Shown: piece by piece, positions 39,089 through 50,142 of the stretch | How positions within the stretch are numbered: position 1 is the first letter of the stretch | Layout of the letters: each line of letters starts with the position of its first letter | Assembly (NCBI GenBank): GCA_032173965.1 | Contig: JAVUNC010000004.1 | Coordinates: forward strand, 59,147,501-59,211,500 | Direction: 5' to 3' | Length of the DNA stretch: 64,000 nucleotides | From: Sitta carolinensis | Lineage: Eukaryota; Chordata; Aves; Passeriformes; Sittidae | The notes under the pieces: generated by a model | Database searches by the model: none | Told to the model about the DNA's origin: nothing | The model's input: the letters and a program-made list of their open reading frames with translations, nothing else | Translations under genes and position numbers: made by a program

Positions 39089-39226
39089 ATTTGCAAATCC
39101 TGCGCACTATCTAATTAGTACAAATTTTGTTGCTTGCTGCAAGCTTCCCTTCTCCAAGCTGTCACTCCCAAATATGTTCATGAGAAATTTCAGCCTTTGT
39201 TAATTACATTTGCAAAGTGACCTTTA
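39089..39226. promoter_or_regulatory. Cluster of POU/homeodomain/nuclear-receptor-like motifs
   Basis: Within 140 bp lie the palindrome ATTTGCAAAT (39089-39098, POU/octamer-like), CTAATTAG (39111-39118, palindromic homeodomain site), TTAATTA (39200-39206), a second ATTTGCAAAG (39208-39217) and TGACCTTTA, the complement of the TAAAGGTCA extended half-site bound by orphan nuclear receptors such as ERR and SF1. The surrounding sequence shows no repeat signature. Such density suggests an enhancer or a conserved noncoding element, but AT-rich motifs are common by chance. Confidence 0.25.
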
Positions 39227-39556
39227 TTCTCTCTGGATGCCTTCATTATTCACAGGTAGTTACTAAGTAACCTGTAGGAATGCTGCAGGCGTGTCATCTC
39301 TTATTTAGAGTTCTGCTCCATGACTATTCAGTGTTGGTGCTGTGGGACTGAGGGCCTAAACCCTCTGGTATTGGCTCTACCCTCCATTTGGAAAGGATGT
39401 TCATGAACCAAACTTCTTGAAACTTTTTAATTATCAGGGAATTTCTCACGACATTTCTGTGGTGAGGATTCATTCAAAGAACTGCTCACATCAAACTTAG
39501 TGAAACTTTGTGAATAGTTTCATTTATAACTGTCTGCACTCTGAAACACATTGCTA

Positions 39557-39585
39557 TTGGATCTTCACATTTGGATCTTCACATT
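39557..39585 (+). repeat. 14-bp tandem duplication
   Basis: TTGGATCTTCACAT occurs twice in direct succession, followed by one further T, just left of the CR1 fragment. It looks like a small local duplication. Confidence 0.85.
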
Positions 39586-39604
39586 CTTTGAATCAGTGTT
39601 TATA

Positions 39605-40025
39605 ATAGAATGGTCTGGGTTGGGAGTGACCTTAAAGATCATCCAAACCCTCTGCCATGAGCAGGGACAACTTTCAGTCAACCAGGTTGCTCATAGCCCC
39701 ATCCAATCTGACCTGAAACACTTCCAGAGATAGGGCATCCACAGCTTCTCTGGGCAGCCTGGTTCCAGTGCCTCACCATTCTCACAGAGAAGAACTTCTT
39801 TCTAATATCTGTTCTAAACCTATTCTTTTCCAGTTTGAAGCCATTCTACCTTGTCCTATCACTACATGCCTTTGTAAAAAGTGTCTCTCCCCCTTTCTTA
39901 TAGACTCCCTTCAGGAACTGAAAGGCCACAATTATGTTACTCCAAAGCCTTCTCTTCTCCATGACAAGTTAAGATTTACTTTACACATGTACATTTTTCA
40001 GCTCTCTCATGAGTATCCTGTTTAC
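39605..40025 (-). mobile_element. CR1 LINE 3' fragment
   Basis: The complement of a CR1 3' end begins at the left (ATAGAATGGTCTGGGTTGGG, then GACCTTAAAGATCATCCAAA). It continues through GGTTGCTCATAGCCCCATCC, TCCAGAGATAGGGCATCC, GGGCAGCCTGGTTCCAGTGC and AGAACTTCTTTCTAATATC to ACCTTGTCCTATCACTAC and CTTCTCTTCTCC, the end of ORF2. Past about 39965 the match is interrupted but resumes weakly (CAGCTCTCTCATGAG), so the right edge is approximate. It is of moderate divergence, and a second CR1 of opposite orientation lies 620 bp downstream. Confidence 0.93.
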
Positions 40026-40029
40026 CCAT

Positions 40030-40640
40030 CTCCTTTCCTTTGCTGCTTTTAACTGTGTTTGGCACAGGCACTACCATGATATTTGAACACCCATGACATT
40101 GTTCAGACACCACTCTGTAATGAGGTATGTAGGCAGAATGGACCAAAAATTAATTTTAAGCTCAGGGTCCAAGCCCATCTCAGTTGAAATAGGTAACATT
40201 ACCCCTGTTTCATCCTTCTGCTGTTAGTACTGAGCAGAATTGTCACAGCATGAAGGAGCCAGGACAACCAAAAATACCTTCTGAGTCTCTCTCAGGTCAA
40301 ATATAGCATCACCCTAGTCCTGTGCTGAATTTGAAGCAGTTCCAGTAATGATGCCAGACAGTGACTCCAGTACCTAATTCTGCACCTAACAGAGAAATGA
40401 CATAACACAAGAAGAAAAAGAAACTTTGAACTTGTCTGCCCAGGACAGTAGGACCAGAAAACATTTTCAGTGATCCCATCAATGGCTTTAGACACAAACG
40501 AAAGGAAAGAGGCCTCTCTGTCAAGTTTTCAGCATCATGTCCAAGTGTTCTCATCCAGTGACAACTCCTTTACTGGTCAGCATTAATCCATTAGCAGGAG
40601 GATTTGACAGCCACTATCACTTGAGCCAGTTAAAAACATT
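40030..40640. other. Unique DNA between two CR1 fragments
   Basis: No gene or clear repeat. Minus-strand frames of 67-81 codons at 40292-40554 have no known motif. Confidence 0.5.
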
Positions 40641-40647
40641 TGCTTCC

Positions 40648-40785
40648 CTCCCTGGAAGTGTTTCAGGCCACTTTGGGTGAGGCTTTGAGCAACCAGGTCT
40701 AGGGAAAGGTGCTCCTGCCCATGGCAGGGGGATGGAAACAGATGGTCTTCAAGGTCCCTTCCAACAGTGACTCTATGATCTGTCT
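40648..40785 (+). mobile_element. CR1 LINE 3' end
   Basis: A short plus-strand CR1 terminus: CCTGGAAGTGTTTCAGGCCA, TTTGAGCAACCAGGTCTAGG, CTGCCCATGGCAGGGGGATG, GATGGTCTTCAAGGTCCC and TTCCAACAGTGACTCTATGA, ending in the TCTATGATCTG microsatellite. Only the last 140 bp of the element are present. Confidence 0.93.
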
Positions 40786-40789
40786 GCCT

Positions 40790-42365
40790 TTGAACAAGAA
40801 CAAAGGCCAAATGCATGGAGCAAAAGAGACACAGAGCTCTGTGCTTCTCCTGAAAATGCATGTGCTATGAACAATGACCTCTGTGTCAGCCCACAGCACC
40901 GTCCTAGCACTAAACTGTCCTTGGTAACATTACAAAACACCTGTTCCTTTCATATTTTATTCATCATGCTATTATAATCATTGCTCCACAGAACAGCAGA
41001 GGAACACTGCCCTTCCTTTCCCAGAAACTGTACAGATCTGTACACTTGTGTTGCAACTGCACCACTCATAAATTGGCTGCTCAGCAGTGTTACAAATGCC
41101 AGGTGTGTTGCAGTATTTCTCAGTTTCAAGGCAGTGCATTTATCAAACACTATTTTGGGTTTACTCTGCTTTCCCATAATAGGTGACATTTATGGGACTT
41201 GCAGAGTTGTGTCATTACCTTGGCTTTTGCTGGCAGCTGCCTGGTGCCACTCCTTGCAATGCCACCGGTTCCTGCAGCAGGCATGGGAGGATTGGCAATC
41301 CCTGCAGACTTTTCAGAGGTCAGGCTCTGTAACAGTGAAGTCCAGCTGCTGAACCTAGCTGAAGGGGAAGGTGTGTTTATATAGAAACAGTGCAGGCAGT
41401 GTTGCATTTCTGAGGAGCTGTTAAGTGCTTACTCCTTTGGGAGCCAGGTGTGGAGCTGTGGTCTGGATGCAGGCCCTGGCATACAGCAGACATTGAATAG
41501 GGATAGGTTTACTTATATCTGTTTACCCCTGGTAAAAAGTTCCAGCAGATTTTTTTTTCCTTTTTATTTTGTTGCAAATATATTTGGGAAAGCAAATTTA
41601 TTCGTGTGTCCATGCTGTGGTTTTATTTAGCAACTTGAATGTCATTTTTCATTTTGCGTAAGCTGCCCAACCTGCTGCACTGTTTGAACTAAATGTACAA
41701 AGAAGGGAGATGTGTATGTTGAGAAAAGAGTAGGGAAATTGTGTCTGGTTCAATGAGGTGATTCCCTGTCAGAGACAATGGGAATCTTCTACTATTGTGC
41801 CAGTGCTGCTGGAAACTTGCAATAGCATTTGATATCAAGAAACCTTGTGTGCAACTTGGAGTTAGCAGACTACAGACTCACTGGCAACAGGGGTTTCTTT
41901 TTTTTTCTGAGAGCAGTGTGATGTCTGATATCTGCAACCAGATGCTGTGACAGTACTCTATCCTGCTTCTGATTTAAAAATCTATCACTTGCCAGGCAGT
42001 GAGCTGATGATGCCCACAGTGTGTGCTGCTGTTGGACTGGACAGTCACCCCAGGTGCTTAGGGGAGACTGCTGTTTCCATGAACATTAATTTCTTTGCAG
42101 TGTCTCAGCCTGCCAGGGCACAGGGAATGTCACTGCAACAGTGAAATTGAAGGAGGGATTTCTCTGGGCTGAGCTTCACCTTGGCTAAAAGGATGTCAAC
42201 TTTCTGCCAGAGGATACAACTGCATTTTACACCAGGTGTCTGAGTAACTATAGCAGAGTGACCCGTGGTGACCAGAGTTAAAGTCCAGATCATAGTGGTG
42301 AACGTATGTCAAAGGTTTGACGTTGGCACAAGGCCAGTGCCCCTATAACGATATACTGTCCTTGG
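40790..42365. other. Unique noncoding DNA
   Basis: No recognised gene. The 123-codon plus-strand frame at 40981-41352 has no domain and no supporting splice sites. The last 130 bp before 42370 flank the LTR and show neither a primer-binding site nor a polypurine tract, which supports a solo LTR. Confidence 0.5.
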
Positions 42366-42505
42366 TATCTGTTGTGAGATGTGACTAAAAACAGAGTAAA
42401 ACAATTTCTAATTTAGAAAGCAAAAGAAAAAAACTTTATTACTAATAATAGGTAAAGAAGATACATACAGAAGAATATGGAAACTTTTAAAAAAACACTC
42501 TTCCT

Positions 42506-42519
42506 CCCCCCCCCCCCCC
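42506..42519 (+). repeat. Poly-C tract (14 bp) inside the LTR
   Basis: Fourteen uninterrupted C, i.e. poly-G on the LTR's own strand, just inside its 3' end. Such runs mutate rapidly, and the count may be unreliable in assembly. Confidence 0.9.
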
Positions 42520-43240
42520 AGTTCTCAACTTAACAAAACAAACTGAAAATTCCCCATCACGTTACCACCTTTTAGATAATTAATCTTCAGTCTATTACCA
42601 CCCTTCTGATAATCAGTACTCAGTTCGTTGAGGAGAGATAGGAGTCCTTCTTGTACCACATCGTGGCCTCTTCCTCCATGTCCAGTGCTCTCACCACTGT
42701 GCATGGACCAGAGCTGTTTCTAGGGTTTCTCTTTTTAAAGATGCTTTGGTTAGTTCCAAGAAACGACAGCTTCTCAATTTTGGGACACTTCTCATCTCTG
42801 TTCACACTACTGTCCACTCTTGGCTCCAAGCCAATGCCTCTCCTCAGATACAGCTTCTATGTTACAGGAAAAAATGAGTCCGTCCATGGCTATACAAAAG
42901 AGTCCAGCCAAAGCCACTCCACCATCTCCTCCCACTTAGGATTCTTTTCAGCGTTCTCTGACAATCTTCTACTTACACAAACTTTCATAATCTTTGCTTA
43001 GTTCTTTCTATCTTTCTTCTTCAAATTCAGGAGGATTAGCATTTATAAAGTTTCCATCATTTACGAAAAGGGTTAAAAATCTTGGGCTTTGTTTCCCCAG
43101 AACTCTCACGGTATCTTTTGCTGCTGGGCACTCTTCTCACGCCACCCCCCCCATACTCCTTCGGCCGTGCTGTCTAGTTGTTGATATCAAATTTCAAGGT
43201 GACAGAGATCACAGACACGGTTTTCTCAGTCTCTCTCTCC

Positions 43241-43258
43241 GGGGGGAGGGGGGGGGGG
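43241..43258 (+). repeat. G-rich tract inside the LTR
   Basis: Six G, one A and eleven G in succession. This could fold as a G-quadruplex on the plus strand. It lies between the promoter-like part and the centre of the LTR. Confidence 0.85.
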
Positions 43259-43679
43259 AAGGGAAAAGAAGACTGTTTGACGCTTTTCTAAATTCTTGTA
43301 CTCTCTCCACCCTTCCATCCTGTAGGATTTTCCTCTCCCCCTCTGTGCCCGAGGTTCCAGGCTTACCTCGCCCAGGCCGCATGGCTTCCCCTCCCCCGCC
43401 CAGCTGGGCAGGGGAGATCCCTCCGTCCTCAGGGACCGGAACCAAGAGAGAGCTTTCCGGGGAGCCCTCTGCTTTTAACCCCTTGTGTTCTCAGAGGCGG
43501 ATCCTTGTCTTCAGTGGCCACACCAGGTGCCAGTCTTTAAACCTGAGCACTCATTGGTTTGACCACTGAAGTTCAGAAAAAACTCATTTTTTCCAAACTA
43601 CGACAACGTTCCATCTTTCAGAAGGTGGAAACCTCTCTGGGCTTCCCTTTCACCACAGGCTGACCACTTGTCACAACAG

Positions 43680-46600
43680 CTTTCTGTTTCTAGGGCAAAA
43701 GTATTAAAAATTTTATGTCCTTACTGTGAAGTGATATAGAAGCAGGAATCCGTGTTATCCTAAAGCATGTTATCCTAAAGCATGTCACTTTGTGATGCAG
43801 AGCCACCCCATTATGCATTTTGTGAGCCTTGCAAACTTTTGGACTTTTAGTGTATGACTCATATCACTAAGTCTCTTCTACCACAGGCAGAGGGTATGTG
43901 TGAGGCTAACGGAAAATCAGAGCTTGCAATTGTCCAGGTTTAAAATGCAGAGTCAAAAGGTGAAAAAGCCAGTGGTGAAAGACTGTATTTGTGTCATCAT
44001 GCCAGTATGCTGATCCATCAGCGCTGAAGCATGTGATATACCTCTGTGACAGCTTTCACAAAGTCATACATCAAATTACAGGCACACGCCAGTGCCTTTG
44101 GGAAAATGGCTTTTGCAAAACTCATTTCTCCCTGACTACACATTCAAATTCTGTGAATGAATCACTGTAGATAGAAAATAGATAAAGAAAATAGAGTGGA
44201 GTAGCGTAAAATTGGGAAAAGTACTTTAAAGTGTATTCAGGGTGATGGTTTGTAGTGAAGCAGGTAAACAAACATCTCCAATCTCTTCTTCTCCCATTCA
44301 CTATTACAGTGCTACAGTGGTGAGAAGCTGCAACAACCTGATAATTTCTAAAATTTCTTCAAAATAATACAGCTGTTCTTGTCAGGAATAGCAAGTCAGT
44401 CAAGGAGAATTTTGCGAATGTTATTGTTTGGGAAAGAGATTGGATTTGGCTTTGGATTTGGCTCTAGGATCTTATGAGGACACAAAAGGCAGTGTTCACA
44501 TTTGCATTCTGCCACATTCACCCCAAAAGAATGGGGAGGACCATGGATAACTCTGTGCATCCCAGGGCAGCCAACCCAAGGGGATCTCCTGAGCTCCTGT
44601 TTGGCAGATATAAGCAGCCAAGGCAGGGGACAATGGATGAACATCACACCAGTGACACATATGAAAATGAACAATGCCAGAAAGTCCTGAGGTTATTCTG
44701 GCCAGCTTGATGTTTACTGGCTTCCAGCTCCTGTTTTAAATTATGTTACTGAGAACATGGATTTAAAGTGTTCCAAAATCAAGAGAGATGAACAGTAAAA
44801 GGATTGCATGTAGCAAGTGCAAAGTGAGAAGTCCACTGGCTGAGTAGTGAAATTGTCTCACCACAAACCCAAAGCCAGCCCCTTGCTAGCTGAGTGTGCA
44901 GGGTTTCTCCAGAGAGCACTGATACAGGCCACCAAGGGTCACCAGATATGATGTTTTAGCAGTACCAATTTCTTGCGTATCATGAGCTACAAAAACTGCT
45001 CCTTTATAACAAGGACCTGGAAAGTAGAAAAGTGAGGGTGGACAACTGTTTCTCACAGTGTGCAAAAATAAATGCATAAAGCTTAGAAACTGTATTTTCT
45101 CTTGCCGTGAGACTTCAAGGGGTTTGCAGACCCCAATTTGAATGTGTGATTCTGACACTGTGAACCCAGATGTAGATCTGCTCCTGGTATAGATACAATG
45201 AGTACAGAATTGATCATTATTCTCACATCAAATACTGCAAGGTCAGTGTTTGGGAATGGGTCTAATTTCTTGTATATCCTGTAGCAACAACCAGACTGTC
45301 CCAGGAATCCAGACTGATGGACAGGCATTAATTTTCATTAATTCCTGAGAATGCATGCCACCCAGAAATAGGAATGCCAGTAACTGCAGAATTTTTATCG
45401 ATCCAATATATAATAGAAGAAGATAATTGCTTCAGATAATAGATAAGTGGGCTAAAATAGCAGAACATCTGGTGTGAAACTGCACCATATAGGCTTTTTC
45501 TCATAATTTACTGATGTTAAAAATTCAAGTTGTGAACAACAAATGGTCTTCAGACTTGACATGGTAATACTTGGTAAAGACTGTATCAGTAAAGGATTAC
45601 TAAACTGCGGAATCATAACAATTTCTCTTTCTCACATTCTGTTGGCTCTTCTCTACCATTTGCTAATCCATCACTACTCTTTACATCCTAGTCTTTTCTC
45701 TTGCTGCAAGTGATCCCTGTCTAAAAACATAAGAAGAGGCAAAGATAATGTTTTCCTTCATTTGATTGCTGCTCTTCTTCATGTGATTTTTCTCTCCGAG
45801 TGGGGGTGTTCTGTGGCACCAAATTCATGCTGGTGAAATGTGCACACACATAACATCCCAGCTCATTCGTGGTGGAAGGACCCAGAGCCTTAGCAGGACC
45901 ATATCTAGGTCACCAGTGCGCAAATAAGTAGGTCAGTAAGGAGTGGAAGTAGGTTATCCAATTGTTGTGAGGGGTGAGGGCTGCCCATCCACTTCTAGGG
46001 TACATTTCCAGAACAATAAGGCAGCATCACAACTGACATTGACATTGACTGGTGTCCCCCCTGGGGATATCCATGGAGATGCCAAGAAATAAATGGACAA
46101 GGAAACAAAACTAGCCTGTCACATGGGAGAGGGCACACCCAGGTCTCGATGCAGGCATATTGGGAGAACAGCACGTAGCCTGGCCGGTGAACCTTTTGCT
46201 TTCCCCTCCATTCTGTGCCTGATTAATGGACAGAAAAAGGACTTCACTTTCCAGGGCTTTATTCTGACACATTTCATCAGCTCTATCACTTGAAAGCACA
46301 TATAAGACAAATAGTTTTATCCTATTATGTCAGAACAAATTGCAGCCTGCAGGCCTGATTCTCTGCACCATTATGCCAGTTTTACACTGGTGCAATTTTA
46401 CTGAGCACTGATGAGCTCCACCAGACTAGAACCAGCATGACAGCATGAAGATGCAGGTTCATGTTCCAGAGGATGGAAGATACAGCTCCAAGGCCCTGCT
46501 GCATTAATGGCAGTGCTCCCAAGTGTAGCCTCAATGAAAACAGAGCCAGACTCTGTACTTTGAAGCATGGTTATTTCCAGGGCAAAGAACAGAGAGATGT

Positions 46601-47385
46601 AGTCAAGGTATTGTGCACTAGGGTATGGGTGCAGCTCACCCATAAGGTCTTCTCCAATAGTTTGACAAGAGTAACTGAGCAACACATGCAGAAAGGGGAA
46701 ATAATTTTTTAATGGGAATTTCTTTAGTACCTACCCCTGTAATATCTGGTTGCTCCATTCAGTGGTTTTCCCCTTGCTCCCTCTGCTTTGTCCTGGCCCT
46801 ATCTTAGGGCTGCAGAGCCCTTACAAGTATCAGGAGCACTACTATTATCTGCAGTTTCCTGGGTGCAGCATAACATGTGATTCAAGAACATCCTTCCTCT
46901 CCACTTCCCATCTCTCTAGATAACAGCACTCCACAGAATTCAGTTACTATTCACTGCTTCAAAAACCCTATTTGTTTGCTTTGCTGGGAGCTGGAAATTG
47001 CTGATATATGTAACTTGGTATGTTTCCCTTCGAGTTTATAAATTACCTGTAGGCTTTGTTGCACACAGTTCTTGCATGGAAGAAAAAAAAAAGAAAAGAA
47101 AAGCACTCACTCAAATATAAGATAAGCAAGTAACTGAGCATTCCTGCTTGGAAATGGATGGATTTTTATCAGGAAATAAGCATTCACAGAAACCTTACTT
47201 AAACAGCAGCATGTGTCACTCACTTTAAGGCTTTTACTTCGGAACAGATATTATATTTTACAATACATGTATATGAAATAGATTTGAGGACAAATAGTTG
47301 CTATTTAATTCCTGATAGAAAATTTCAGAACACTTGAATAGACTAAGTCCTGAATTCACTGTAAGCTAGGTAAGCAAAATAAATC
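43680..47385. other. Unique noncoding DNA
   Basis: No gene or mobile element recognised. A 15-bp unit (TGTTATCCTAAAGCA) is tandemly duplicated at 43753-43785. The largest frames are 95 codons or fewer and featureless. Confidence 0.5.
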
Positions 47386-47390
47386 TCACC

Positions 47391-47585
47391 ACAGAATCAC
47401 AGAATCAGCTGAATTGTAAGGGATCCACAAGGATCATCGAGTCCGACTCCTGGCCCTGCACAGGACCATACCCAAGAGTCTCACCTGAGAGCATTTTCCA
47501 AATGCTCCTTGAACTCTGTCAGGCTGGTGCTGTGACCACTTCACTAGGGAGCACGTTCCTGTGCCCAATCACCTTTTCACTCTTT
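47391..47585 (-). mobile_element. CR1 LINE 3' fragment of the type sharing its tail with the SINEs
   Basis: On the plus strand the element starts with the complement of the CR1 3' end, ACAGAATCACAGAATCAGC. It continues GATCCACAAGGATCATCGAG, TCCGACTCCTGGCCCTGCAC, AGGACCATACCCAAGAG, CCAAATGCTCCTTGAACTC and TGTCAGGCTGGTGCTGTGAC to GCCCAATCACCTTTTCACTC. GGATCATCGAGTCC is the exact complement of the GGACTCGATGATCC tail of the SINE at 5.7 kb, so this copy belongs to, or is close to, the LINE family that mobilised those SINEs. The CR1 subfamily (probably CR1-X or a relative) is from memory. Confidence 0.92.
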
Positions 47586-50108
47586 ATCTACTGTATACAC
47601 ACTGATTGAGGGGACATGGGCTACAGCTATGCTAGTAAATTAATTCCCAGGACCACTCTCTGGACTGAAGTCAAGCATGCCCCTGGTCTTAAATTATCCT
47701 GCTCCCAAAACCGGGATGCTGGACTGAAACTGCCTATGGTGAGTGGTACTTGGCCTATACTACATGTGCCCAGAGATAGTTTGGGAGACAAAACTGTGCT
47801 GGTCATGACTCAAGTGACCTAATAAAGTCAAGTTCAAGCCCCATCAACCAACTGCAGTGGAGTTGTCGTTATTTAACTTAGGCATGTAGATACAACCACA
47901 ACAGAGCACAGCTCCTGAATCCCAGTTCTTCATTCCATGGCTTGAGACCTTGGGTCCACTGTAACTTTTAGGATATCATTGCTGTACTCTTCAAATCCTT
48001 GTGTCTATTCAGAGCAAAGGAAGCAGACATTAGGTAAATAAACCAAACTATGGTGCTGTATAACCTTACGAGATGCATGTGTGTGGCTCCAGGCTAGATT
48101 ATTCTTGTACTTGAGCAGCTAAGTTCACCATCACTAATGTATAAAAAAGGCATTGTGTTGACACATTTGCAGAAAAAGTCCAAGTGTGACTGTGAGTCAC
48201 ATTTCACTCACACTTGCATTTCTATACAGCCCTTTCACAGTCCTCCTGCTCTAGGGAGAACTCCCTGTGATTAGTCATCTTATTCAAACTAATTATCGTG
48301 GCAAGAGAAGTTTTCTGAGTGCTCGAAGAGAAGGCATTGATTTTTTGTCAGCTGTCTGCTGTCGTGACATTTCAGAAAAGACAACAAAACATGAAAAAGA
48401 GGAAGAAGGAACAGAGTGTAAAGAAACAAAACTAGGGAAATATTTTGATTGCAGAGGAAGGTGGCTCATCAAGGAGTCTCTATCTGTGCATGATGCTGTT
48501 TATTTTCTGGTTAATTTTAGATACTGGGTATTGGACAGTAAGACAATTGTGAAGGCTTCCTAGAGGGTGGGACTGGTTTTATGGCCCATTAAGCTATTGC
48601 AGAATAACCATAAAGAGTGCATTAAATCAGTACCTTCAGCAAAGGTAGGCAGAGTTGCATGCTCACATGTACATATTTCAAACACTTACACTCTGCCCTT
48701 TTGCATTGAAGGTATTTGTGCATTTCATTGTGCTGAAGACAGTGTGTATCAAGGATTCTCAAGCCAAGGGAAGGGCAGCAATAATGCAAGTCAGCACAGT
48801 GGAACTTCAGTAGGCAAGGGAGACTTAGACTTTCCTTTCAAATTATTTCAAGAATTATGAAAAGTAAAATGACTTTGGACAGTTTATGCAATTTTACAGG
48901 GTGAAAGAATTAGAAATGTGTCTGGTACACACAAAACCAGACCTACACATTTTTCTGTCACCATGAAGAAATTCTGGGAATCCACGGATTTATGGTTTTT
49001 TTAAAAAATTGTTCTACAATCATGGGGTTTAGGAGTGGTACTATGTATCCAAAACCAACAATGCTACTGAAACAACATGTACATACCAATACAGCAGAAA
49101 AAAATTCCGAGGTAAGCAAAGGAATTTTTTTATCAGTTTTTCATTAATATCAGGGCATTTTCATCCATCTTGTGGGCTTTACAGCATACTGCTTGGACAA
49201 AGTAGAGATCTCTTCCCAACCCTACAAGGTAAACAATGCTGGATATCAGTATCTCCTCACACCATTTCTGTGTTGTATCCATCTCTGTCCATGACATGAT
49301 TTTTTTATGCCAGTTAAGGGGGTAAATGATACATTTGGGAAGGACCTTTTCTGTTACTTACATGGTGAAACCTCTTAGAAATCTACTGTGTGATCACAAA
49401 TTGCACACAAATATTGGAGGTCTTTATTTGTAGGTAGTCTGGACCTTAGACAACACTTTGCAACATCATCTACTTGAGGCTTGGAAAAATCCCAGTCACA
49501 TAGGTTGGTTGTATTCCCCTGTAGCTCGTTGTGACAACTGGTTACTCGATGTTTTCAAAGGGATCTGATAACAAAATACGCTTCAGGCTGCTTGTGTCCT
49601 CTGCATAAAGCATTAGATTTTCTTAATGCAACATTAAAAAGCTGCCTGTCTCCAGGGACTGTTCCCCCTAGATATATGCACACTTATAAAATGAAAGTAC
49701 AGGAGGCACAGTTACACTCCATTGTTTTTAAAATTATCTCGAATGGCACAAAATCCCCTCCTCCAGTGCAAAGAAGCAAAGGCTTCCAGAAATAGGTAGG
49801 GGTGTCGTGTGCTTGTTTCCTACTTCTCTTACCATTCATGTTTTATCTCCATAAATACTCAGAGGCTGTGGCTGGTGTTTTCTGGAGACAAAACTCATCA
49901 GCCTTTGCTGTTCTTAATGCAGAGACTGTACCCTTGAGGAGGCCAGTGTTGACTGACAGTCTTTGCTTCAAGCTGTCTCCTGTCAAACCAAACCACTGAT
50001 GGAAGGAAAATGTGTGCAAACCAGTTCTCTCCTCCTGAAACCACTCAGAGCCACGTGAAGGGGTGCTCTTGAAAAAAAATCTCAACCAATACCCCACCTA
50101 TCTCTACT

Positions 50109-50142
50109 ATTTATATAAATATATTAATATTTATATATTTAT
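50109..50142. repeat. AT-only low-complexity patch
   Basis: Thirty-four bases of A and T only, mostly alternating TTATATA and AATATT words. Low complexity; no function can be inferred. Confidence 0.8.

Larger units (their letters stand above)
42370..43678 (-). mobile_element. Probable solo LTR of an avian endogenous retrovirus
   Basis: The 1309-bp block has exact 8-bp terminal inverted repeats, TGTTGTGA at 42370-42377 and TCACAACA at 43671-43678, fitting the TG...CA ends of a retroviral LTR. On the minus strand an AATAAA poly(A) signal (42440-42435) lies about 65 bp before the 3' end. A GC- and CpG-richer promoter-like part with a weak TATA-like TTAAAA (about 43470) lies about 200 bp from the 5' end. 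No gag, pol or env frame, primer-binding site or polypurine tract adjoins it, so it looks like a recombination-derived solo LTR. The flanks GTATC and GCTTT do not form an obvious target duplication. The retroviral class is not assigned. Confidence 0.62.

Noticed and set aside
42994..43569. 191-codon plus-strand frame inside the LTR
   Set aside because: It runs antisense to the LTR, is Pro/Ser-rich, and resembles no retroviral protein. LTR sequence alone explains it.
48181..48213. Inverted repeat AAGTGTGA...TCACACTT
   Set aside because: The arms match for only about 8 bp before mismatches begin. It is too weak for an RNA gene or a transposon end.
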